Origin: Planctomycetaceae bacterium
GTDB taxonomy: Bacteria; Planctomycetota; Planctomycetia; Planctomycetales; Planctomycetaceae
Direction of reading: 5' to 3'
Length of the DNA stretch: 40,812 bases
Assembly (NCBI GenBank): GCA_029259845.1
Contig: JAJDEI010000249.1
Coordinates: forward strand, 1-40,812
Shown here: positions 1 to 7,957 of the stretch, in pieces
Layout of the letters: every line of letters begins with the position of its first letter
Position numbering within the stretch: position 1 is the first letter of the stretch
Notes under the pieces: generated by a model
What the model saw: the letters and a program-made list of their open reading frames with translations, nothing else
Told to the model about the DNA's origin: nothing
Database searches by the model: none
Made by a program: the position numbers and the translations under genes

Positions 1-148
1 CCCTCCCGTCCTGTTCATCTCCGACCCCGTCCGCCAACACTCACCGAACCCTGTGGGGGAAAGGGGGCCCCCTGCCCACCACGACCCCAGCCAACCATCC
101 CAACCACCTTCAAAGGGCGGATGAAATATCCGGGCTAGCCCTAAGGCC

Positions 149-324
149 GAGGCTCCCGCCGAGCCGCAAGCGGAGCGGACGGGCCCGGTTGACTGAACGG
201 GATCGCGGGGATCGGCCCCCGCAGGAGAGCGAATGTCCACGTTTGTGGCCGAATCGTCGCGTCGCGGCTCGGCGGGAGCCTCGCCCTCCCGGTGAGACGC
301 GACTTAAGTTTCCGGAGAGACTCT
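149..324. repeat. Dispersed ~130-bp repeat, copy 1, with a 19-bp inverted repeat
   Basis: Positions 195-324 align over their whole length with 7658-7786 in the same orientation. Both copies share the start GGGATCGCGGGGATCGG, a middle GTGGCCGAATCGTC, GGGAGCCTCGCCCTC, and the end TTTCCGGAGAGACTC. This copy also takes part in a perfect 19-bp inverted repeat: 149-167 (GAGGCTCCCGCCGAGCCGC) pairs with 264-282. It begins just past the polA stop, so it could also act as a transcription terminator, which is inference. The rest of 1-337 shows no gene I can support. Confidence 0.75.
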
Positions 325-337
325 ACAATCGCCTGCG

Positions 338-3127
338 TCAATCGTAGGCCTCGGTCTCCAGCCAGTTGGAGCCGGTGGAGACGTCGACGACGATCGGGAC
401 ATCGAGCGGGAGGGCGGTTTCCATTTCGGTGCGGGCGAGGGTGACGAGGCCGCCGATGGCGGCGACGGGGCATTCGAAGACCAGTTCGTCATGTATTTGC
501 AGCAGCAGCCGCGCGGGAGACTTGTCGGCCCGCAGCCGCACGTCGACGTTGATCATCGCCCGCTTGATCAGGTCGGCGGCTGAGCCTTGAATGACGGTGT
601 TGACGGCGGTTCGCTCCGGCAGGTTGAGGTTGGCATAGCGTTCGGAGCGGATGCCGGTGATCTCGCGGCGGCGACCGAGGATGGTGTTCGCATAGCCGGT
701 GTCGTGGCAGGTGGTGAGCGTTTCGTCGATGAAGCGGGCAACGCCGGCATATTTCGTGAAATAGTCGTCGATGAACGCTTCAGCCGCCTCCTGGTCGATG
801 CCGAGCGAAGCGGCGAGTCCATAGGCAGTTTGTCCGTAGATGACGCCGAAGTTGACCGCCTTGGCGACACGCCGCGTGTCGCTGGTGACCTCCTCCGGAG
901 CGACGCCGTACACTTGGGCGGCGACCGAACGATGGATGTCCTCCCCCTCCCGGAACGCCCGCATCAACGCCGGGTCCTGACAAAAATGGGCGAGGATACG
1001 GAGTTCGATCTGTGAGTAGTCCATGCAGACGAGCTTCCAGGGGTCGTCGTTCGGTTTCGAGGCGTTGTTGTCCCCTCCCTGACGGTCGGGGCTCTGATTT
1101 GGAGTGGGGCTTTGATTTGGGTCGGGACTCTGATGAGCACTGGCGATGAAGGCGCGGCGGATTTGGCGGCCTTCTTCGGTGCGGATGGGGATGTTTTGCA
1201 GGTTGGGGTCGCTGGAGGAGAGCCGACCGGTGGCGGCGGACGTTTGGCTGAAAGACGTATGGATGCGGCCGGTCTCCGGGTTGACCATGGTGGGCAGCGC
1301 GTCGAGGTATGTCCCCTTGAGTTTAGTGAGTTGCCGGTGCTCGATGATTTTCGCCGGCAGGGGATGCCGGTCGGCGAGCCGTGTGAGCACTTCTTCGTTG
1401 GTGCTGGCACCGGTCTTCGTGCGTTTGATGATCGGCAGGCCGAGTTCCTCGAACAGCACGGTCGCCAGTTGCTTGGGGGAGTTGAGATTGAACTCGTGCC
1501 CCGCTTCGGCGTAGATCTCGTGCATGAGGGCGTCCAGCCGCCCGGTGAGGGCGTCGCTTTGCCGCTTGAGTTCGGCAACATCGACGGTGATGCCGTTGGA
1601 TTCCATCTCCGCGAGCACCGGGATCAGCTCCCGCTCGAGGTTCCAATACAGCTCGTCGAGTCCTTCCTGCTTGAGCTTGTCGCCGATGATCTCGGCCAGT
1701 TGCCAGGCGATGTCGGCATCCTCGCTCGCATATTCGGCGGCCTGTTCGACATCAACCTCGAACATTTTGAGTTGCTTTTTCCCTTTGCCGATGAGGTCGC
1801 TGATCGGGATCATCTGGCGGGAAAGGTAGCGCTTGGCGAGTTCGTCGAGGCTGTGGCTGCGGGCCCCCGCGTCGAGCAGATAGTCGCCGATCATGGGGTC
1901 CATGCCGATGCCGGCGAGCCGCACTCCGGCCCGTCGCAGCACGAGCATGTCGTACTTGATGTTCTGGTTGACGACCTCGTGCTGCGGGTCTTCGAGAACG
2001 GGCCGCAGCGTCTCCAGAACGGTGGCGGCATCGAGCAAACGGGAGCCGGGGGGACCGGCGACCGGCAGGTAGTAGCCGACGTCCGATTCCCAACAAAAAG
2101 CCCAGCCGACGATGTCGGCCCGCAGCGGGTTGATGCTGGTCGTTTCCAGGTCGACGCAGAACCGCGATTGCCGTTTCAGTTCGCCGACGAATTGCTCGAA
2201 TTGGTCCGGGGTGTCGACCGTTCGCCATTTCCGCTGCGATTCGCGGGCGTCCTTGGTTTGGGAGGCCGATCCCGCGGCTCGCATTTGGTCGGCATAGCGG
2301 CGGAAGCCGAAGTCCTCGAACAGCTCGAGCAGCCGCCCGCGGTCCGGCTCGCTGACTCGTGCTTTGTCCCAGTCGTAGTCGATCGGCAGATCAGTGCGGA
2401 GCGTCACAAGATCGCGGCTGAGGCGGGCCTGGTCGGCAAATGTTTTGAGGTTCTCGGCCAGCTTCTTCCCCGGTGCCTGGTCCGCGTTGGCAAGGACCGC
2501 GTCGAGCGCGCCAAACTTCTCCAGCAGGGCGGACGCCTTTTTGGGGCCGACGAGCGGGACACCGGGCACATTGTCGACGGCGTCTCCGACCAACGACTGG
2601 AAATCGATGACTTGGTCGGGCCGGATGCCCCACTGCTCCCTCAGAAACCCTTCGTCCTGGAATTGCCGCTTGCGGATGTTGTAGAGCTGGACGCGCGGCC
2701 CGAGCAACTGTCGCAGGTCCTTGTCGTTGCTGACAATGCGGACCTCCATGCCGTCTTCGGCGGCCTGTTTGGCAAGCGTGGCGATGACGTCGTCCGCCTC
2801 CCAGCCCGGCGCATGGATGATGGGGATGGCGTAGCCTTCGATGACCTCCAGGATCATGGGGATCTGCGGGCGCAAATCGTCCGGCATTTCGCTGCGGTGG
2901 GCCTTGTACTGATCGTAGATGGCGACCCGCTCCTGGTCTTCGGTCGACTCCATCGCACAGATGAGATGCGTCGGCTGCAGCTCTTTGAGCAGATGCTCCA
3001 GATCCCCGGTGAAGCCGTACACCGCGTTCGTCGGCTGCCCGCGCGTTCCGGTCATCGGCTGCCGAATGGCGTGGTACACCTGGAAGATGAGCGAGAAAGT
3101 GTCGACCAGATAGAGCGTGTCGGGCAT
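338..3127 (-). CDS. polA: DNA polymerase I
   Basis: Replication and repair polymerase of 929 aa, the usual family length. Domains in order: an N-terminal 5'-3' flap exonuclease (GWEADDVIATLA and the SNDKDL acidic motif); a 3'-5' proofreading domain whose acidic residues look intact (VDLETTS, NIKYDMLVLR, YASEDAD); and a family A polymerase domain with TGRLSSSDPNLQNIPIR, motif A DYSQIELR, motif B RRVAKAVNFGVIYGQ and motif C QIHDELV. All three activities are therefore predicted. One oddity is an insertion of about 33 low-complexity residues just before motif A, where other PolA proteins have a short turn; it contains three six-residue NQSP-type repeats (DNA about 1046-1137). The ATG start is unambiguous (MPDTLYLVDTFSLIF) and no Shine-Dalgarno is visible. 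It is transcribed away from the glycine cleavage genes and separated from them by a repeat-filled gap. Confidence 0.97.
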   Translation of the reverse strand: MPDTLYLVDTFSLIFQVYHAIRQPMTGTRGQPTNAVYGFTGDLEHLLKELQPTHLICAMESTEDQERVAIYDQYKAHRSEMPDDLRPQIPMILEVIEGYAIPIIHAPGWEADDVIATLAKQAAEDGMEVRIVSNDKDLRQLLGPRVQLYNIRKRQFQDEGFLREQWGIRPDQVIDFQSLVGDAVDNVPGVPLVGPKKASALLEKFGALDAVLANADQAPGKKLAENLKTFADQARLSRDLVTLRTDLPIDYDWDKARVSEPDRGRLLELFEDFGFRRYADQMRAAGSASQTKDARESQRKWRTVDTPDQFEQFVGELKRQSRFCVDLETTSINPLRADIVGWAFCWESDVGYYLPVAGPPGSRLLDAATVLETLRPVLEDPQHEVVNQNIKYDMLVLRRAGVRLAGIGMDPMIGDYLLDAGARSHSLDELAKRYLSRQMIPISDLIGKGKKQLKMFEVDVEQAAEYASEDADIAWQLAEIIGDKLKQEGLDELYWNLERELIPVLAEMESNGITVDVAELKRQSDALTGRLDALMHEIYAEAGHEFNLNSPKQLATVLFEELGLPIIKRTKTGASTNEEVLTRLADRHPLPAKIIEHRQLTKLKGTYLDALPTMVNPETGRIHTSFSQTSAATGRLSSSDPNLQNIPIRTEEGRQIRRAFIASAHQSPDPNQSPTPNQSPDRQGGDNNASKPNDDPWKLVCMDYSQIELRILAHFCQDPALMRAFREGEDIHRSVAAQVYGVAPEEVTSDTRRVAKAVNFGVIYGQTAYGLAASLGIDQEAAEAFIDDYFTKYAGVARFIDETLTTCHDTGYANTILGRRREITGIRSERYANLNLPERTAVNTVIQGSAADLIKRAMINVDVRLRADKSPARLLLQIHDELVFECPVAAIGGLVTLARTEMETALPLDVPIVVDVSTGSNWLETEAYD

Positions 3128-3598
3128 GGGGATCTGGTTTGTTGATTCGTTGACCAGTTGACTCGTTCAGCGAGAAGGTTGAATCCGCGTGAGAGCGCGA
3201 TCACGCTGTGTACGGTGCCGTTATCGTTGATCGAAGGCCAAGTTACCAGCGGGCCGAATGGCGGCGACCGCGAACCTAATGTCTGAGCACCCGCTACTCA
3301 CACGCGGTCCGGTGCGCCCTCACAGAGGCCGGGGCGTGAGCGTCCTTGAGGAAGCCTCCGTCAAGGCTGAAAGTGAGACGAATGTGGGATTTCCCATGCG
3401 TCCATTCGGCATCATCCGCCCCAGCGGAGCGGCATCAGACAAGAACGGGGCTCCCATTCGACGGGACGGCATCAAGGTGCCGGCTGACGCTGGGGGATGC
3501 CACGTGACTCCCACGTTCGGTCTCCCCGGAGGATGGCTTCCATACGCCATCAGACTACCGCAGACCGACGCCATTTTCCTTCCACCCCTTGCGGCCAT
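3128..3598. other. Gene-free gap upstream of polA
   Basis: No convincing gene. Open frames exist on both strands (plus 3258-3746, minus 3320-3607), but their translations are proline/glycine-rich, lack any domain I recognise and run into the 157-bp repeat. The stretch contains interrupted inverted repeats, for example CGAATGTGGGA near 3379 facing TCCCACGTTCG near 3511, so it is more likely repeat-derived. The polA promoter should lie at about 3128-3240 on the minus strand, but no clear -10/-35 pair stands out. Confidence 0.5.
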
Positions 3599-3755
3599 CA
3601 GGGCCATTCAAAGTTTCACTTGGGAGAGGACCGACCGGGACAAGCTCAATGGTAACCCGAAGCGTCAGCGAGGGACGAATCGCTCACTCACGTTCGCTTC
3701 CTCGCTGACGCTTCGGGTTACGACGTTGCCCAGCTTCAATCTTTGAACGGCCCTG
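3599..3755. repeat. 157-bp MITE-like element, copy A
   Basis: The element is bounded by imperfect 15-bp terminal inverted repeats, CAGGGCCATTCAAAG at 3599-3613 and CTTTGAACGGCCCTG at 3741-3755. Inside it is a perfect inverted repeat of at least 21 bp: 3652-3672 (beginning GTAACCCGAAGCGTC) pairs with 3701-3721. A second copy of exactly the same length lies at 15065-15221 in the opposite orientation. No coding capacity. It sits between polA and the 3' end of gcvPA. Confidence 0.85.
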
Positions 3756-3860
3756 TTGCGGCCATGCCGCGCTGTGATTCTTCGCGTGCTCTGCGGTGAA
3801 GTCCCGATTCTGCGCTTGGTCACTCTGTTCCAGTTGGCTGAAGAATGAACGAGAAACATT

Positions 3861-5195
3861 CTACGAATGGAGAACTTCCGCCAACCGGTTGATTTCTTCA
3901 TTGGTGCGCTGCTCGGTGACGGCGATCAGCAGTGAGCGGTTGGAACCGTCGGAGGCGAGAAGTTCGGGGCCGACGTCGACACCGGCTCGGGCCGCTTTGT
4001 CACGGAGAGCCGTTGCGTCTGCGTTGCAGCGGAGAGTGAATTCGTTGAAGAACGGACGGTCGTGGGCGAGAGCCAGGCCGGGGACGGATGCGAGTTTCTC
4101 GGCCGCATCGTGGGCTTTTTGGCAGCAAAGGGTGGCGACCTCTTTCAGTCCCTGGGGGCCGAGAGTGCTGAGATACAGGGTGGCGCGGATGGCAAGCAGG
4201 CCCTGGTTGGTGCAGATGTTACTCGTCGCTTTTCCGCGGCGGATGTGTTGTTCGCGGGTTTGCAGGCTGAGGACGTAGCAACGGCGGCCGTTGCGGTCGG
4301 CGGCCTGGCCGATGAGCCGGCCCGGCATCTTGCGAACGAACTTTTCGCGGCAGGCGAACAGGCCGAGGTACGGGCCGCCGTACTGCAGAGGAATGCCGAG
4401 CGGCTGTCCTTCGGCGACGACGATGTCAGCCCCGTAGTCGCCGGGCCGCTTGAGCACCCCCAGGCTGATCGGGTTCACGCTGAGGACAGCAAGGGCACCG
4501 ACATTGTGAGCAGCCTCGACAAGGTCCGCAGCGTCTTCCAGACAGCCGAAGTAGTTGGGATGCTGGATGACGAGGCAGGCGGTTTGATCGTTGAGTGCGG
4601 CTTCGACGTCTTCGAGTTCTGCAAAACCGCCGGGAGTGGGGACCGTGACGACCTCGCAGCCGAGGTAGCGGGTGTAAGTATCGACAACGTCGCGATACTG
4701 CGGATGGACGGAGCCGAGGACGACGACGCGGTTGTGGCGTCCGGTCACCCGCTGGGCCATGAACACCGCTTCGCTGACAGCCGTGCCTCCTTCGTAAAGA
4801 CTGGCATTGGCAACATCCATGCCGGTGAGCTGACAGATGAGCGTTTGAAACTCGAAGAACACCTGCAGCGAGCCTTGCGATGCTTCTGCCTGATAGGGGG
4901 TGTAGGCGGTGTAGAATTCGCCGCGCGAGACGATCTCGTCGACGACCGCTGGCACGAAATGATCGTACGCCCCGCCGCCGAGGAAGCAGACTCGCTTTTC
5001 GCCGTTGACGTTTTTCGCCGCCAGTTGCCGAAGGTGACGTTCGAGTTCCGGTTCGGTCAGAGCGGGGGGGATGTCGAGGGGCCGGTCGAGCCGCAGGTCG
5101 CCGGGCACCTGGGCGAGCAACTCCTCCATGCTCGCGGCGCCAATGGCATCGAGCATCTCCTGTTGTTGGTCGGGGGTTGAGAAGAGGTAGGGCAT
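3861..5195 (-). CDS. gcvPA: Glycine dehydrogenase (decarboxylating) subunit 1, P-protein alpha
   Basis: The 444-aa N-terminal half of a split P-protein of the glycine cleavage system. With GcvPB it forms the PLP enzyme that decarboxylates glycine and loads the aminomethyl group onto GcvH. The family signature is present throughout: RVCFLGGGAYDHFVPAVVD, YTPYQAEASQGSLQVFFE, FQTLICQLTGMDVANASLYEG and NICTNQGLLAIRATLYLS. The catalytic PLP lysine resides in GcvPB, so absence of an SxxK motif here is expected. It starts 110 bp after the gcvH stop on the same strand and is probably cotranscribed with it. gcvPB, which often follows directly, is not downstream; instead comes the 157-bp element and then polA. 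Confidence 0.95.
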   Translation of the reverse strand: MPYLFSTPDQQQEMLDAIGAASMEELLAQVPGDLRLDRPLDIPPALTEPELERHLRQLAAKNVNGEKRVCFLGGGAYDHFVPAVVDEIVSRGEFYTAYTPYQAEASQGSLQVFFEFQTLICQLTGMDVANASLYEGGTAVSEAVFMAQRVTGRHNRVVVLGSVHPQYRDVVDTYTRYLGCEVVTVPTPGGFAELEDVEAALNDQTACLVIQHPNYFGCLEDAADLVEAAHNVGALAVLSVNPISLGVLKRPGDYGADIVVAEGQPLGIPLQYGGPYLGLFACREKFVRKMPGRLIGQAADRNGRRCYVLSLQTREQHIRRGKATSNICTNQGLLAIRATLYLSTLGPQGLKEVATLCCQKAHDAAEKLASVPGLALAHDRPFFNEFTLRCNADATALRDKAARAGVDVGPELLASDGSNRSLLIAVTEQRTNEEINRLAEVLHS

Positions 5196-5305
5196 GCGGG
5201 AGGGGGGCGGCAGGCGGCGGCGATCTGAGTTTGAGATTTGAGACGCTGGTTTTGAGATTTCAGACTTCAGACTTCAAGTCCGGGAGATCAGCGTTCCGTG
5301 TCGGC
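5196..5305. other. gcvH-gcvPA intergenic spacer with short direct repeats
   Basis: A 110-bp spacer holding repeats of TTTGAGATTT and CAGACTTCAGACTTCA at about 5228-5278. It may be simple slippage sequence. No terminator or riboswitch was recognised, so readthrough from gcvH into gcvPA is likely. Confidence 0.35.
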
Positions 5306-5686
5306 TCACGCTTCGGCGCAGTGTTTTTGGTAGGCGGCGTAGTCCATGAGGTGGTCGAGGCTTTGGCCATCGGCGAGGCGGAGTTTGACCATCCATCCCT
5401 GGCCGAACGGATCGTCGGAAAGGAGTTGCAGGTCGTCCGGGAGGGACTCGTTGACCTCAATGACTTCTCCAGCGACCGGTGCATAGAGGTCGCTGACCGC
5501 TTTGACGCTCTCGACTTCGCCGAGGGTTTCGCCCTGTTCGACCTTTGTGCCAACGGCGGGAAGGTCGATGTAGACGAGGTCGGTCAGTTCCTTGACGGCG
5601 AAGTCGCTGATGCCGACGGTGGCGATGTCACCGTCCGGGCGCACCCACTCGTGAGTGCGGGCGTACTTCAGTTCCGACGGATCCAT
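5306..5686 (-). CDS. gcvH: Glycine cleavage system H protein
   Basis: A 126-aa lipoyl carrier of the glycine cleavage system, at the usual length. It shuttles the aminomethyl group between the P, T and L proteins. The lipoyl-lysine motif GEVESVKAVSDLYAPV is present, with K62 as the predicted lipoylation site, and the N-terminus (YARTHEWVRPDG) and ISDFAVKELTDLVYIDLP are typical. The start is supported by an AGGAG nine bases upstream of the ATG. It is the first visible gene of the gcvH-gcvPA pair; gcvT is not seen in the 240 bp upstream or elsewhere in the window. Confidence 0.97.
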   Translation of the reverse strand: MDPSELKYARTHEWVRPDGDIATVGISDFAVKELTDLVYIDLPAVGTKVEQGETLGEVESVKAVSDLYAPVAGEVIEVNESLPDDLQLLSDDPFGQGWMVKLRLADGQSLDHLMDYAAYQKHCAEA

Positions 5687-5695
5687 GCGCTGTTG

Positions 5696-5700
5696 CTCCT
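5696..5700 (-). promoter_or_regulatory. Shine-Dalgarno site for gcvH
   Basis: AGGAG on the minus strand, nine bases before the gcvH ATG. It is worth noting because most other genes in the window lack a recognisable ribosome binding site. Confidence 0.6.
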
Positions 5701-5929
5701 GAAGGTTGGGAGGTCGCTGCGGGAGGGAGAAGACGTTCAGGGTTGATGCTCAAAAGGTGAAGACGCGCAACGGGGATGACCATAGCCGGAGAACGGGGAT
5801 GGAATCAAACGACAAGCAACAATTCTCCAACAAAAGATGAAATCCCAAGGCACAACGGGGACGTGAGGCTTGAGGTTTGCTTGGGGGGCCATCGGGGAGT
5901 TGTCATGGGGGGGGCGTTTGGGGGTCGGC

Positions 5930-6397
5930 TTACTCGCCGCCGGGCTGTCCCTTGCAATTCTCCGCTTCGATCTCGCGAATCTTGTCAACCCGCCGTTGGT
6001 GCCGGCCGCCCTCGAAGTCGGCGGCGAGCCAAGTCTCGACGATGCGGGTGAGCAGTCGTTCGCCGAGCAGGTCGGCGGAGACACACATCACGTTCGCGTC
6101 GTTGTGGCGGCGGCTCATCTCGGCGGTGAAATCGTCGTGACAGATGACGGCACGGACGTCGGGAAACTTGTTGGCAACGATCGCCATTCCCATCCCCGTC
6201 CCGCAGATCAGGATTCCCCGGTCGAGTTTTCCGGAGGAAACGGCGGCTGCGACGGTTTTCGCGTAGTCCGGGTAATCCACGCTTTCGTGACCGGTGGGGC
6301 CGTAGTCCTCCGCTTCGTGGCCCAGATCCTGCAACTGTGCCAGAATCTGTTCCTTGACACGGATTCCCCGGTGGTCGCTGGCGACGGCGATTTTCAT
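5930..6397 (-). CDS. rpiB: Ribose-5-phosphate isomerase B
   Basis: A LacA/RpiB-family isomerase of 155 aa that interconverts ribose 5-phosphate and ribulose 5-phosphate in the pentose phosphate pathway. It has the typical start MKIAVASDHRGIRVKE, the catalytic-cysteine loop ILICGTGMGMAIVANK (C65 from this start), and RAVICHDDFTAEMSRRHNDA with conserved histidines. The ATG at 6397 is preferred over an upstream in-frame TTG (6409) because the family normally begins at MKIA. It follows the YrdC-like/phosphatase gene with an 8-bp gap, indicating cotranscription, an arrangement reminiscent of ywlE-ywlF in Bacillus. Confidence 0.95.
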   Translation of the reverse strand: MKIAVASDHRGIRVKEQILAQLQDLGHEAEDYGPTGHESVDYPDYAKTVAAAVSSGKLDRGILICGTGMGMAIVANKFPDVRAVICHDDFTAEMSRRHNDANVMCVSADLLGERLLTRIVETWLAADFEGGRHQRRVDKIREIEAENCKGQPGGE

Positions 6398-6405
6398 GGA
6401 CCGAC

Positions 6406-7497
6406 TCAATGATTGGCAGCCATTTCATCGACGAGAGGCCTGAGGCTCTCGGTAATCTCACGATGACACTGCTGGTAGGCCGCGGATCCCCAACCGATCG
6501 GGTCCGTCACGTCCTCTCCCGCCGGGGAGAGAAGCCGGACGTCGTTTTCCAGTTCGGGATATCGCGACAGAATGGCATCTCGATGTCCGGCCGTCATTGT
6601 GTAGATGCGGTCGGAATCGAACAATAATCGTTGCGTTAATGGTTGGCTGGAATGGCCGCTCAGGTCAACCCCACAGGCCCGGCAGACCTCCACCGACTCC
6701 GGACTGGCCGAACACCCGGGCGCGGCGGACAGCCCGGCTGAGGCGATGTCGAATCCACGCTGGCTGAGCTCGGATTCCGGGCAGCCGAGTCGCTCGGCCA
6801 GCATGCGGCGGAACATGCCGGCGGCCATCGGGCTGCGACAGGTGTTGCCCGTGCAGACAAACAGGATGCGCTCGGTCGTCATGCGAGAAGCCTCTTCCGG
6901 TGACAGTCCGGACCCGGACAGGAGTTCCCATCGGTTGCCGTCGATCTGAATTTCCGCCTCGACGGCTACGGACTCGGAATCACAACGGAGGACCGTAATA
7001 TCGGATTGCTGCTTCCGTGCGGTGTCATGATCCGTCGTCACTTTAACCAGAGGAAACGCCACGCGTTGCAGCACCTGCCGAAGTGTGGCGGCGGCAGGAA
7101 CGCACAGAGAAAACCCTCGCTCGTTTTCGACGGTCTGTCGCACGGTGCGGGGCAGTTGGGCGGCCAATTGCTGGTCCACGACCCGTGCCAACACGAGCCG
7201 CACGCCCCCCGGCCAACATTTCCTCATCAGCCGCCGGACAACCGGGGACGGCGCCGCGACCAAATCCAGCGCCGAGGTCACATCCCGTAAGAGCAGCACC
7301 CCGCAACGACCGTTGTGAGTTTCCGCGTTGTGGGGATCTTCGAAGTTGTACTCTTGAAGGTCGCACGTCCCGTTCGCAATGACGGCGCTTTGCCGACCGT
7401 CACTCAAGCAGACCACGCGGCCCGCGTTGAGCATTTCCACGGTCCGCCCGACAACGTCCGACAGATCGGACGGCGGCTGATCAACTGTCTCGCCCAT
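6406..7497 (-). CDS. YrdC/Sua5-like domain fused to a low-molecular-weight protein (arginine?) phosphatase
   Basis: A 363-aa two-domain protein. Residues about 10-175 resemble a Sua5/YrdC fold (LNAGRVVCLSD near the start, RKCWPGGVRLVLARV matching the WPGPLTL block), but the nucleotide/threonine-binding motifs (PTxTxYGLG, SAN) are degenerate, so threonylcarbamoyl-AMP synthesis is doubtful. Residues 206-363 are a complete LMW phosphatase: P-loop FVCTGNTCRSPMA with nucleophile C215 and the CX5R arginine, plus a C-terminal DPIGWG general-acid loop. Threonine inside the P-loop (GNTCRS) is the feature that separates the phosphoarginine phosphatase YwlE from tyrosine phosphatases (GNICRS), so pArg specificity is inferred. 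The start is taken at MGETVDQ; the frame stays open upstream to 7596, but that extension is not protein-like. It lies 8 bp before rpiB. Confidence 0.88.
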   Translation of the reverse strand: MGETVDQPPSDLSDVVGRTVEMLNAGRVVCLSDGRQSAVIANGTCDLQEYNFEDPHNAETHNGRCGVLLLRDVTSALDLVAAPSPVVRRLMRKCWPGGVRLVLARVVDQQLAAQLPRTVRQTVENERGFSLCVPAAATLRQVLQRVAFPLVKVTTDHDTARKQQSDITVLRCDSESVAVEAEIQIDGNRWELLSGSGLSPEEASRMTTERILFVCTGNTCRSPMAAGMFRRMLAERLGCPESELSQRGFDIASAGLSAAPGCSASPESVEVCRACGVDLSGHSSQPLTQRLLFDSDRIYTMTAGHRDAILSRYPELENDVRLLSPAGEDVTDPIGWGSAAYQQCHREITESLRPLVDEMAANH

Positions 7498-7657
7498 CTG
7501 GGAAGAACGCCATTTCACGAAGAACAGGAGAAGAGAGACTTCGGCGGTCCTCAGAGAAGGACCGCCCGACGTCCGCAAGACTTGCGGGCGGAACAAATTC
7601 TACTGTCGCCGATTCCGCCGGACAACCAAGTTACGCGCGAGCGGCGTCCGGTCTTCT

Positions 7658-7786
7658 CGACGGGATCGCGGGGATCGGCACCCGCAGCAGAGCAAGCTGC
7701 CACAATGGTGGCCGAATCGTCACGTCGCGGCTCGACGGGAGCCTCGCCCTCGGGGAAAGTGGGCCGTCAGTTTCCGGAGAGACTCG
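7658..7786. repeat. Dispersed ~130-bp repeat, copy 2
   Basis: Direct-orientation relative of 195-324, sharing GGGATCGCGGGGATCGG, GTGGCCGAATCGTC, GGGAGCCTCGCCCTC and TTTCCGGAGAGACTC. Unlike copy 1, it lacks the upstream inverted arm. Non-coding. Confidence 0.75.
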
Positions 7787-7815
7787 CGACACCCGGCAGG
7801 TGCCCGGTTCAGAAA

Positions 7816-7860
7816 CGATCGTCTTGCGGTGAAGATTTTCGGAAGACGATCGAATATAGT
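7816..7860. promoter_or_regulatory. Operator-like inverted repeat with possible -10 box
   Basis: CGATCGTCTT (7816-7825) and AAGACGATCG (7843-7852) form a perfect 10-bp inverted repeat with a 17-bp spacer, followed directly by AATATAGT (7853-7860), which could be a -10 hexamer (TATAGT). It lies about 100 bp upstream of the methyltransferase start. It could be a regulator-binding site or a hairpin; no -35 was identified. Confidence 0.3.
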
Positions 7861-7957
7861 GTGACATCCCTGCATCAACCACGCCCAGTGATTGTCGTCT
7901 GTCTCCACGACGTTCCCTGAGTTGCCTCCGAGGAATTGACTGAAAGAATCGCTCAGG

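Larger units (their letters stand above)
7498..7957. other. Divergent intergenic region between the phosphatase fusion and the methyltransferase
   Basis: This 460-bp gap holds the second copy of the ~130-bp dispersed repeat (7658-7786) and an operator-like palindrome (7816-7852). It should contain the promoters of both divergent genes. No small gene is supportable. Confidence 0.5.

Noticed and set aside
1046-1137. Intein or extra domain in PolA
   Set aside because: Only about 33 low-complexity residues, far too short for an intein and without splice motifs.
1112-3145. 677-aa open frame on the plus strand opposite polA
   Set aside because: Exactly antisense to a perfectly conserved polymerase; its translation has no domain and reflects high-GC codon bias.
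3258-3746. Overlapping open frames on both strands in the polA-gcvPA gap
   Set aside because: No recognised domain, they run into the 157-bp repeat, and equally long frames occur on both strands as expected for GC-rich repeat DNA.
5687-5929. Possible glycine riboswitch upstream of gcvH
   Set aside because: No recognisable aptamer core or paired domains seen in the 240-bp gap; covariance search would be needed to exclude it fully.
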